Part shown: positions 50,978-57,969 of the stretch, piece after piece
Position numbering within the stretch: position 1 is the stretch's first letter
How the letters are laid out: every line of letters starts with the position of its first letter
Source: Microbacterium sp. 8M
GTDB taxonomy: Bacteria; Actinomycetota; Actinomycetes; Actinomycetales; Microbacteriaceae
Assembly (NCBI RefSeq): GCF_902506375.1
Contig: NZ_LR733284.1
Span: forward strand, 1-64,000
Direction of reading: 5' to 3'
DNA length: 64,000 nt
Translations under genes and position numbers: made by a program
The notes under the pieces: generated by a model
The model's input: the letters and a program-made list of their open reading frames with translations, nothing else
Database searches by the model: none
Told to the model about the DNA's origin: nothing

Positions 50978-52125
50978 CCGCAGCAACCGGCGCGGAACGC
51001 GCGTCTTCGGCACGACCCCGGCTCGGGTTCTTCACGCGGGTGCTCGATGACGCCCCGCCCGCCGAGCGCTACCGGCTGGCGCTCGAGCAGATCCGCACCG
51101 CGGAGCGGCTCGGCTTCGACTCCGCGTGGGTGGCGCAGCACCACTTCCACGCCGGCGAGGGCGGTCTGCCCTCGCCGTTCGTGTTCCTCGCGCACGCCGC
51201 GGCCCGGACCACGCGCCTGGTGCTCGGTACGAGCATCGTGACGCTGCCGCTCGAGGAGCCGTTGCGGGTGGCGGAGGATGCGGCCGTGCTGTCGCTGCTC
51301 GCGGGCGGACGCTTCGAGCTCGGCGTGGGCAGCGGCGGCACCCCGAGCTCGTTCCCGCCGTTCGGGCACGACCCCAAGGAGCGCGGCGCGATCTACGCCC
51401 GCCACCTCGAGCGCCTGCGCGAAGCCCTGCGCGGCGACGAGCTCACCGCGGATGGCGGCAGCCTGTATCCCGCGGCGCCCGAGGTGCTCGACACCCTCTG
51501 GCAGGCCACCTTCTCGCCCGAGGGGGCGGCGCGCATCGGCGCGACAGGATCCGGGCTCATGCTGTCGAAGTCGCAGCCGCACACCGTCGGATCCGGCGTC
51601 ACCGCGCTCGCCGACACTCAGCGGCTCGTGATCGACGCGTACACGGCGGCCCTGCCGTCCGGCGTCGCACCGCGCACGTTCGCCTCGCGCGGCCTGGTCG
51701 TGGTGGACGACGAGGCCGACGCCGCCCGGCTCGTGCGGCGCGGTATCGAGCGGTCGCTGCCCTCCGCCCGGGCGCTCGGCATCCACGTGCCCGACGACGC
51801 GAGCGACGAGGAGCTGCGGATCCTGTTCGACCTGCACGTGGGGACGCCGGCGCGGATCATCGAGGAGCTCTCGCAGGACCACGTGCTCACCTCGGCCACC
51901 GACATCGTGTTCCAGTCGCACCCGGTCGACCCGCCACACGAAGTGCTGCTGCGCTCCCTCGAGCTCATCGCCGCCGAGGTCGCCCCGGCGCTCGGCTGGA
52001 GCCCGGCAGGATCCGAAGGCCGGACCCTGAGCTCGTCGAAGGGTCCGGACGTCGCTTCGAGTGCTTCGACGGGCTCAGCAACCGGTGACGACACCCTGAC
52101 CATCGCAGAGGAGAGCCATGTCTGA
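50974..52125 (+). CDS. Luciferase-like FMN-dependent monooxygenase
   Basis: A 383-residue flavin-dependent enzyme of the bacterial luciferase fold: GFFTRVLDDAPPAERYRLAL, AWVAQHHFHAGEGGLPSP, GTSIVTLPLEEPLRVAEDAA and FELGVGSGGTPSSFPPFGHD. It resembles the subgroup that occurs next to CMD/AhpD-domain genes and an importer (the KPN_01858 type), as here. It probably oxidises the imported substrate with reduced flavin supplied elsewhere. The C-terminal 30 residues derive from an inserted dispersed repeat. Overlaps: four bases upstream, eight downstream. Confidence 0.88.
   Translation: MTAATGAERASSARPRLGFFTRVLDDAPPAERYRLALEQIRTAERLGFDSAWVAQHHFHAGEGGLPSPFVFLAHAAARTTRLVLGTSIVTLPLEEPLRVAEDAAVLSLLAGGRFELGVGSGGTPSSFPPFGHDPKERGAIYARHLERLREALRGDELTADGGSLYPAAPEVLDTLWQATFSPEGAARIGATGSGLMLSKSQPHTVGSGVTALADTQRLVIDAYTAALPSGVAPRTFASRGLVVVDDEADAARLVRRGIERSLPSARALGIHVPDDASDEELRILFDLHVGTPARIIEELSQDHVLTSATDIVFQSHPVDPPHEVLLRSLELIAAEVAPALGWSPAGSEGRTLSSSKGPDVASSASTGSATGDDTLTIAEESHV
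52018..52085 (+). repeat. Dispersed repeat pair inside the monooxygenase gene
   Basis: An inverted copy (CCTGAGCTCGTCGAAGGGTC) and a direct copy (GCTTCGACGGGCTCAGCAAC) of the CTTCGAC-RRGCTCAG element lie in the last 100 bases of the gene. They are read in frame as TLSSSKGPDVASSASTGSA, an extension that looks disordered. Confidence 0.8.
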
Positions 52126-52723
52126 TCTCATCGACGACCTCGTCGGCATCGCGCCGGGCGACCCGCTCGATGCGCTGCGCGCCAAGCGCCCGGTCGCCCG
52201 CAGCGACGCCCAGGCCACCTATGACGGGCTCATCACGGCACCTGCCGACCTGACCAGGGCGACGGCGGCGGAACGGGCGGCCATCGGCTACTGGGTGGCG
52301 TCCCTGAGTCGTGCCGACCGCCTCGCCGACCATTACCGCGCGCTGCTGGATGCGGTCGACCCGGCGGTGCGGTCGGCGATCGACGACGCGCTGCCCGGCG
52401 CGCTCACGACCGGGCCGTACGGCTCGTACCCGGAGGGGCCGCTGAGCGTCGAGGACGAGGACGGCCTGCACTGGGTCGCCCGCCCGGAGCTGCGCCACGG
52501 CGTGGGGGAGCGGCTCGCCGCGGCGCTCGAGCACGCGCACCTGCTCACCTACCGGCCGCGCGACGCGAGCCCGGACGCCCTGCAGAACCTGCTCGACGCA
52601 GGCTGGAGCACCGACGGCGTCGTCACCGTGTCGCAGCTCGTCGCGTTCACCCACTTCCAGCTCCGCGTGATAGCGGGGCTCAGCGTGCTCAAGGATCTCA
52701 TCGTCGGCAAGGAGGCGATCTGA
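52118..52723 (+). CDS. CMD-domain protein associated with luciferase-like monooxygenase
   Basis: A 201-residue helical protein with SDLIDDLVGIAPGDPLDALR at the start and VTVSQLVAFTHFQLRVIAGL near the end, resembling the carboxymuconolactone-decarboxylase-like family found beside such monooxygenases (Avi_7170 type). The CxxC of active AhpD proteins is absent, so a direct peroxidase role is unlikely. It overlaps the monooxygenase gene by eight bases. Confidence 0.8.
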   Translation: MSDLIDDLVGIAPGDPLDALRAKRPVARSDAQATYDGLITAPADLTRATAAERAAIGYWVASLSRADRLADHYRALLDAVDPAVRSAIDDALPGALTTGPYGSYPEGPLSVEDEDGLHWVARPELRHGVGERLAAALEHAHLLTYRPRDASPDALQNLLDAGWSTDGVVTVSQLVAFTHFQLRVIAGLSVLKDLIVGKEAI

Positions 52724-52724
52724 C

Positions 52725-53339
52725 ATGGCCGAGCAGGTTCTGCGTCACCCCGAGGTGACCCCGCCGCACGTCTTCACGCAGGAGGAGCTCGGCTGGGTGC
52801 CGTGGCTCGAGCCGAAGCCCGAGGCCGAGCTCACCGAGGACGACTACACCGCCCTCGTCGAGCGCTCCCGTGCCGCCAGCCCGTACTTCCGCCTGCTCGT
52901 GCGCGATCCCGTCGTGCTGGGGGCGCGCACCCGCGCCGACAACGACATCTTCTACAACACCGATGCCGGCCTCGGCCGGGCCGAGCGGGAGGTCTCCGCC
53001 GCCGCCGCGTCGCGCGTCAACGGCTGCCTGTTCTGCGCCTCGGTGCACTCCCGGTTCGCCACGATCCAGGCGCCCTCGCGCCGCGACGACGTGCAGCGGC
53101 TGCTGGACGAGGGCATCGACGGCGAGCAGGACGAGCGCTGGACCGCGATCATCGAGGCCGCCGCGGCGCTGACGGCCACCCCGTCGCGGTTCGGCGCCGC
53201 GCATGTGGAGGCGCTGCGCGCGGCGGGCCTGGACGACCAGGCGATCGTCGATGTGGTGCAGAGCGCGGCGTTCTTCAACTGGGCCAACCGGCTCATGCTG
53301 TCGCTCGGCGAGCCCACGCCGCCCGCGCCCAAGGGCTGA
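52725..53339 (+). CDS. AhpD-like alkylhydroperoxidase domain protein
   Basis: A 204-residue protein with the AhpD active-site block NGCLFCASVHSRFA (Cys-x-x-Cys and His). It follows the CMD-domain gene directly and is of the Avi_7169-like type. The pair may remove peroxides or hydroperoxide intermediates released by the flavin monooxygenase. The gene is the last of the transporter operon and is followed by GC-rich repeats. Confidence 0.85.
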   Translation: MAEQVLRHPEVTPPHVFTQEELGWVPWLEPKPEAELTEDDYTALVERSRAASPYFRLLVRDPVVLGARTRADNDIFYNTDAGLGRAEREVSAAAASRVNGCLFCASVHSRFATIQAPSRRDDVQRLLDEGIDGEQDERWTAIIEAAAALTATPSRFGAAHVEALRAAGLDDQAIVDVVQSAAFFNWANRLMLSLGEPTPPAPKG

Positions 53340-53375
53340 GCCGGATCCGGGAGTTGGCCGGATCCCGGGAGCTGA

Positions 53376-53463
53376 CCCGCGTCGGCGCCCCCTCCCCGCG
53401 TCGGCGCCCCCTCGTGGTGGCGTCGATGCGAGGGGGCGTGGGCGGTCCGAGGGGGCGTCGGCG
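53376..53463. terminator. GC-rich direct and inverted repeats after the monooxygenase operon
   Basis: CCCGCGTCGGCGCCCCCTC is present twice in tandem without mismatch (53376-53394 and 53395-53413). It is followed by two near-inverse copies with GAGGGGGCG (53430 and 53449). The arrangement can fold into strong alternative hairpins and probably ends the operon. Confidence 0.55.
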
Positions 53464-53514
53464 AATCGCCCAGCGGCGGGTTGCGGTGTCGCCGTGCCGG
53501 AGTAGCTTCAGGGC

Positions 53515-53841
53515 ATGAGCACGGCAGCGGATCACCGGGAGCTGGCCGAGGAGCTGCGCACCGCGGTATCGCGGGGCCTCGACCCCGGCGCGACCGCCGA
53601 CGCGATGCGGATCGGCGCCGGCGGGGAGGCGGACCTCGCGCCGCCGTACGCCGAGCTGGCCCGCACGATCGGCGCCGCCTCCTACCGGGTCACCGACGAG
53701 CAGGTCGCCGCGGCGCGCCAGCGGGCCGGGTCGGACCGCGGCGCGTTCGAGGTCGTCATGTCGGCGGGCATCGGCGCGGCGCTGCGCCGCTGGGACGCCG
53801 CGATCCGCGCGATCGACGAGGCCGGCGATGCGGCTCGCTGA
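53515..53841 (+). CDS. Hypothetical partner protein of AhpD-like gene
   Basis: A 108-residue mostly helical acidic protein (ADHRELAEELRTAVSRGLDP, ITDEQV-like VTDEQVAAARQRAG) with no motif I recognise. It overlaps the following AhpD-like gene by 14 bases, so the two are co-translated. A small protein of this kind beside an AhpD-like gene may be its redox or structural partner. That is only an inference. Confidence 0.6.
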   Translation: MSTAADHRELAEELRTAVSRGLDPGATADAMRIGAGGEADLAPPYAELARTIGAASYRVTDEQVAAARQRAGSDRGAFEVVMSAGIGAALRRWDAAIRAIDEAGDAAR

Positions 53842-54409
53842 GGTCGAGCGCGGCGACACCCTCGCGCGCCGGCTGCTGATCCGGGCGATCTCCCGCGTCG
53901 CCGGGTACCGTCTCCCGGACGCGGCCCGCGTCGCGTTCTACGACCGGCGGTTCGCCGGCCCCGCGCTGGGGCGCTGGACGCAGCGGGCGATGCGCGGGCC
54001 GAGCGCGTGGTCGGTGTCCGAGCGCGAGCTCATGGCCGCCGTGGTCGCGTCCTGGAACACGTGCCCGTTCTGCGTCGGCGCGCACCGCGCGATCTCGGTG
54101 CGCGGGATGGACCCCGCGGTCGCGGACGCGGTGCTCGCCGACTACCGCACGGCGCCGATCGACGAGCGGCTGCGGGCGACCCTCGCCTTCCTCGAGAGGA
54201 TGACGAAGGATCCGGACGGGCTGTCGGCCTCGGATGCGCGCGCCGCGCTGAACGCCGGCGTCACGGCCGCCCAGCTGGAGGACGCGGCGGCGGTCGCCGC
54301 GGTGTTCGCGGTGATCACCCGCAACGCCAACGCGCTCGACTTCGAGATCCCGACGGCGGACGAGTTCGATCGGGCCGCCGGCATGCTGCTGCGGCGCGGC
54401 TACTCCTGA
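53828..54409 (+). CDS. AhpD-like carboxymuconolactone decarboxylase family protein
   Basis: A 193-residue protein with the redox-active block NTCPFCVGAHRAISV (Cys-x-x-Cys, His). The helical layout is normal for the family. It probably acts as a peroxidase or disulfide reductase. It is the second AhpD-type protein within 1.5 kb, but is not similar enough to the one at 52725 to be a recent duplicate. Confidence 0.85.
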   Translation: MRLAEVERGDTLARRLLIRAISRVAGYRLPDAARVAFYDRRFAGPALGRWTQRAMRGPSAWSVSERELMAAVVASWNTCPFCVGAHRAISVRGMDPAVADAVLADYRTAPIDERLRATLAFLERMTKDPDGLSASDARAALNAGVTAAQLEDAAAVAAVFAVITRNANALDFEIPTADEFDRAAGMLLRRGYS

Positions 54410-54442
54410 CGCTCGCCCGGAGGGCCCCTGCCGCTTCCGGAG

Positions 54443-54515
54443 CCGCGAGAAACCAGATCCAGCATGAGACCTGCCCGCAGACGTGAGGTCTCATGCCGAA
54501 AGTGATGTCTCGCGG
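54443..54515. terminator. Nested palindrome between convergent genes
   Basis: An outer stem CCGCGAGA (54443-54450)/TCTCGCGG (54508-54515) encloses a perfect 11-base stem GCATGAGACCT (54462-54472)/AGGTCTCATGC (54486-54496). The whole 123-base gap between the converging genes is this element. It can terminate in both directions and has the shape of a mobile short palindromic element. Confidence 0.6.
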
Positions 54516-54532
54516 ATCCGAGAGGGCGCCGC

Positions 54533-55846
54533 CTACTTCTTCTGCGGGGCGAACGGGGTGCCCAGCTGCTGCGCCAGCGCCTGGAAGATGCGGGTCGCGG
54601 GCGAGCTGCAGGGCAGATCCGTCGGGTTGTCGGTGAGGGTGCGGGCATCGCTCGGGCAGCCGCCCGAGGGGATGTCGCTGTTCACCATGGTGATGATCGT
54701 GGTGTCGTCCTTGGTGCTGTAGAACATCGCCGTGTTGTACCCGGGCAGCTCTCCGCTGTGCCCGACCCAGCCGTTCTGGCACCCCCAGCCGATGCCGTAG
54801 CCGCCGTTGCCGGGGCCGTTGAACTCGCGGAACGACGTGAGACGCTCGATCTGCGCCTTCGCCGGCACGAGACCCGCCCCGGTGGCCTCCGCCCGGCCGA
54901 ATCGCAGCAGATCCTGCGCGCTCGAGATCAGCTCGCCCGCGGTCCAGCCCCACGACGGGTTCCAGTTGGTCGTGTTCGCCGGGGCGTCCGGTGTGCCGTG
55001 CCCGCCCTGCAGGGTGAAGCCCTGCGCGTGCGGATCCGGGAACGTGCCGGATCCGGCCGGGAAGATCGTGTGCGTGAGCCCGAGCGGGGTGAGGATCTTC
55101 TCCGCCAGCACGTCCTGGTAGCTCTTGCCGGTCACCTTCTGGATGACGAAGCCGAGCAGGATCGTGTTGGTGTTGGAGTAGTCGAACGCGGTGCCCGGCG
55201 CGAAATCCTGCGGCGGGAGCGAGATGCCGACCTTGAGCAGCTCCTCGGGCGTCCACACGCGCTCCGTCTCGGAGAAGAAGATCTTCTGCCACGCCGGATC
55301 CTTCGTGTAGCTCGTCACGGAACTGGACATGTCCGCGAGCTCCCGGATCGTGACCTCGTCGCCGCGGGGCACGCCGTCGACGTACTTCGAGATCTTGTCG
55401 TCGAGGCTGAGCTTCCCCTCGGCCGCGAGCTGCATCGTCAGGGTGCCCGTGAACGGCTTGGTGATGGATCCGACGCGCTGGTAGATGTCGGTCGTCATCG
55501 GAGCGCCGGTGGCCGGGTCCGCCACGCCGTAGGCCTTCAGGAACAGCCCTTTTGGGGACTGCACCGCGACGACTGCGCCCTTCGCCGAGGTCTGCGCCCA
55601 GGCGGCCTGCGCCGTGGTGTCGAGCGCGGCCGCGAGGTCCGCGGGCGGCTCGGACGTCGGCAGGTCGGCGGTGCGCGCGACCACGGCGGACGGATCCGCG
55701 ACGCAGGTCGACACGGCCGGCACCGTGGAGGTCGGGGTGCTGCTGCCGGTCGCGGTAGGCCCGGTCGACGGCTGCCCGGAGCAGCCCGCGAGCAGGAGCA
55801 GGGTGGCCGCGAGCGCCAGCGGCTTCGCGAGACGTGCGGTGACCAT
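54533..55846 (-). CDS. Beta-lactamase/PBP-like serine hydrolase lipoprotein
   Basis: A 437-residue exported lipoprotein (lipobox Cys22, LLAGC). A Ser/Thr/Pro linker precedes a class C beta-lactamase-like domain with S127-I-T-K130, DYSNTNT as YxN motif, and GHSGELPG in place of KTG. Such proteins are usually D,D-peptidases or esterases of the envelope. The ATG was preferred to a GTG 11 codons upstream because it starts the signal peptide. It is divergent from a paralogue at 56035. Confidence 0.85.
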   Translation of the reverse strand: MVTARLAKPLALAATLLLLAGCSGQPSTGPTATGSSTPTSTVPAVSTCVADPSAVVARTADLPTSEPPADLAAALDTTAQAAWAQTSAKGAVVAVQSPKGLFLKAYGVADPATGAPMTTDIYQRVGSITKPFTGTLTMQLAAEGKLSLDDKISKYVDGVPRGDEVTIRELADMSSSVTSYTKDPAWQKIFFSETERVWTPEELLKVGISLPPQDFAPGTAFDYSNTNTILLGFVIQKVTGKSYQDVLAEKILTPLGLTHTIFPAGSGTFPDPHAQGFTLQGGHGTPDAPANTTNWNPSWGWTAGELISSAQDLLRFGRAEATGAGLVPAKAQIERLTSFREFNGPGNGGYGIGWGCQNGWVGHSGELPGYNTAMFYSTKDDTTIITMVNSDIPSGGCPSDARTLTDNPTDLPCSSPATRIFQALAQQLGTPFAPQKK

Positions 55847-56034
55847 GACGGTGTCCCTCCGGCGATCGGCCTCTCCCACTCAGACTCTGGCACGCGCTCC
55901 GGCCGCGAGGAATAGACGTAGACCCATTCCGGCGTCGACCCGGCCCCGGGAGACTGGAGCACGCATGGGGATGCTCGAGAGCCGGGGGGCCGCACCGCGC
56001 GAGCGGTGCGGTGCAACCGTTCAGGAGGGTCGCG

Positions 56035-57252
56035 ATGAGGGCAGGGACCAGGCGAGGTGCGGCGTCCACCGCACTGCTCGCGATCGCGGCACTCGTCGCA
56101 GGTTGCGCGGACGGCGGCGCTGCGGGGCCGCCGTCCCCCTCCGCCTCGATCACCGCCGACGCCGGCGCACTGCAGGCGCAGTTCGACGAGCTCGCGACCG
56201 AGCTGGGCGTGCCCGGTGCGGCGATGCTCGTGCGCACTCCGCAGGGCGAGGTCACGGCCGTGTTCGGCGTGACGCAGCTGCACGGATCCACGCCGGTCTC
56301 CCTCGACGACCACATCCGGATCGGATCCAACACGAAGACGATGACCGCAACCGTGATCCTGCAGCTCGTGCAGGAGGGCCGGATCGCGCTCTCGGACAAG
56401 GTCGCGAAGTACCGCCCCGACGTGCCGAACGGCAACCGGATCACGATCGAGCAGCTGCTGACGATGCGCAGCGGGCTGGCGAACTACACGACCACGCTCG
56501 CTCTCAACACGGCGCTCGACGAGCAGCCGCAGCGGGCGTGGAACCCCGAGGAGCTCGTGGCCATGGGGCTGGCCGAGCCTCCCGCGTTCCCGCCCGGCGA
56601 CGACTGGATGTACTCCAACACGAACACGGTGCTGCTGGGCCTCATCGCGGAGCAGCTCGAGCGCAAACCGCTCGCCGAGATCTTCCAGGAGCGGCTGTTC
56701 ACGCCCCTCGGGCTGCGCGAGACCTCGTATCCGGCCGCGGACGACGCCTCCCTTCCCGAGCCGTACTCGCACGGCTACATGTACTCCACCAACGTCGCCA
56801 CCATGCAGACGAGCGAGCTGCCGCCCGATCAGCTCGCCCAGGCGAAGGCCGGCACGCTGCTGCCGAGCGACACCACGAACCTCAACCCGTCGTGGGCGGG
56901 CGCCGCCGGCGCGGGCATCTCGACCATCCGCGACCTCGCGCACTGGGTCGAGGCGCTCGGCGGGGGAGGCGTGCTCGGCCCCTCGCTGCAGAAGGAGCGC
57001 CTGGCGAGCGTGCAGCCGGTGCCCATCCCGCTGCCTCCTCTGCCCGACCCGCAGTACGGCTGGGGCATCGCGAAGATCGGGCCGCTCTACGGCCACACCG
57101 GGGAGCTGCCCGGCTACAACTCCTTCATGGGGTACGACCCCGTGCAGAAGGTGACGATCGTGGTCTGGACGAACCTCGCTCCCGCCGCCGACGGACGTCC
57201 GCCCGCCGCCACGATCGCCACGGCGCTCATGAAGAGCATCTACGGATCCTGA
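56035..57252 (+). CDS. Beta-lactamase/PBP-like serine hydrolase lipoprotein
   Basis: A 405-residue lipoprotein (lipobox Cys24, LVAGC). Its catalytic motifs are S98-N-T-K101, MYSNTNT and GHTGELPG, the same set as the divergent neighbour, from which it has clearly diverged. The ATG follows AGGAGGG by a normal distance. An ATG eight codons upstream is less likely. Both lipoproteins are expected outside the membrane, acting on peptidoglycan peptides or ester substrates. Confidence 0.85.
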   Translation: MRAGTRRGAASTALLAIAALVAGCADGGAAGPPSPSASITADAGALQAQFDELATELGVPGAAMLVRTPQGEVTAVFGVTQLHGSTPVSLDDHIRIGSNTKTMTATVILQLVQEGRIALSDKVAKYRPDVPNGNRITIEQLLTMRSGLANYTTTLALNTALDEQPQRAWNPEELVAMGLAEPPAFPPGDDWMYSNTNTVLLGLIAEQLERKPLAEIFQERLFTPLGLRETSYPAADDASLPEPYSHGYMYSTNVATMQTSELPPDQLAQAKAGTLLPSDTTNLNPSWAGAAGAGISTIRDLAHWVEALGGGGVLGPSLQKERLASVQPVPIPLPPLPDPQYGWGIAKIGPLYGHTGELPGYNSFMGYDPVQKVTIVVWTNLAPAADGRPPAATIATALMKSIYGS

Positions 57253-57303
57253 CGATCCGAGGTCGAGGTCGTCCACGGGCTGTCGCGCGGGAGCCGTGCC
57301 CGC

Positions 57304-57969
57304 TCAGCGGTACTCCTCGGCGATCGACGCGAGGAACCGCAGCACCGCGAGCACGCGCCGGTGGTCGTCGCCGTCGACGGGCAGGCCCAAGGCCGTGTAG
57401 ATGTGCGAGGTGTGCTGCACGACCGCCTTCTCGGAGAGGAACAGGTCGCTCGCGATCCGCGCGTTGCTGCGCCCCTGCGCCATGAGCGAGAGCACCTCGA
57501 GCTGGCGCGGGGTCAGGGATCCGACGGCGCCGCTCGCGCGGCTCGCCCGGGTGACGAGCACGGCGACGACCTCCGGATCCAGTGCGGTGCCGCCGGCGGC
57601 GACGCGGCGCAGGTCGGCGGTGAAGGTGGTCACGTCGGCGATGCGCTGCTTCAGCAGGTAGCCGAACCCGCCGCGGTTCTGGTCGAGCAGCTCGGTCGCG
57701 TAGCGCCGCTGCACATACTGCGAGAGCACGACGACGGCGATGCCCGGATGCGCCTCGCGGATCCGCAGTGCGGCGAGCAGACCCTCGTCGGTGTGCGTCG
57801 GGGGCATCCGGATGTCGGTGATCACGAGCTCGGGCTGCAGCCGCTCCACCTGCTCCTGCAGCTCCTCCGCGTCGCCGACGGCGGCGACCACGTCGAACCC
57901 GTCCTGCGCGAGCAGATGCCGCAGGCCCTCCCGCAGCAGCACCTCGTCCTCGCCGATGATCACGCGCAT
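57304..57969 (-). CDS. LuxR-family response regulator of the radical SAM operon
   Basis: A 221-residue regulator. The receiver domain has IIGEDEVLLREGL, the phospho-acceptor Asp52 in VITDIRMPP, and the switch region VVLSQYVQRRYATELL; GYLLKQRI follows. The helix-turn-helix near 150-205 shows LTPRQLEVLSLMAQGRSN and VVQHTSHIYTALGL. It overlaps the kinase gene by ten bases and is last in a five-gene overlapping operon. Confidence 0.93.
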   Translation of the reverse strand: MRVIIGEDEVLLREGLRHLLAQDGFDVVAAVGDAEELQEQVERLQPELVITDIRMPPTHTDEGLLAALRIREAHPGIAVVVLSQYVQRRYATELLDQNRGGFGYLLKQRIADVTTFTADLRRVAAGGTALDPEVVAVLVTRASRASGAVGSLTPRQLEVLSLMAQGRSNARIASDLFLSEKAVVQHTSHIYTALGLPVDGDDHRRVLAVLRFLASIAEEYR

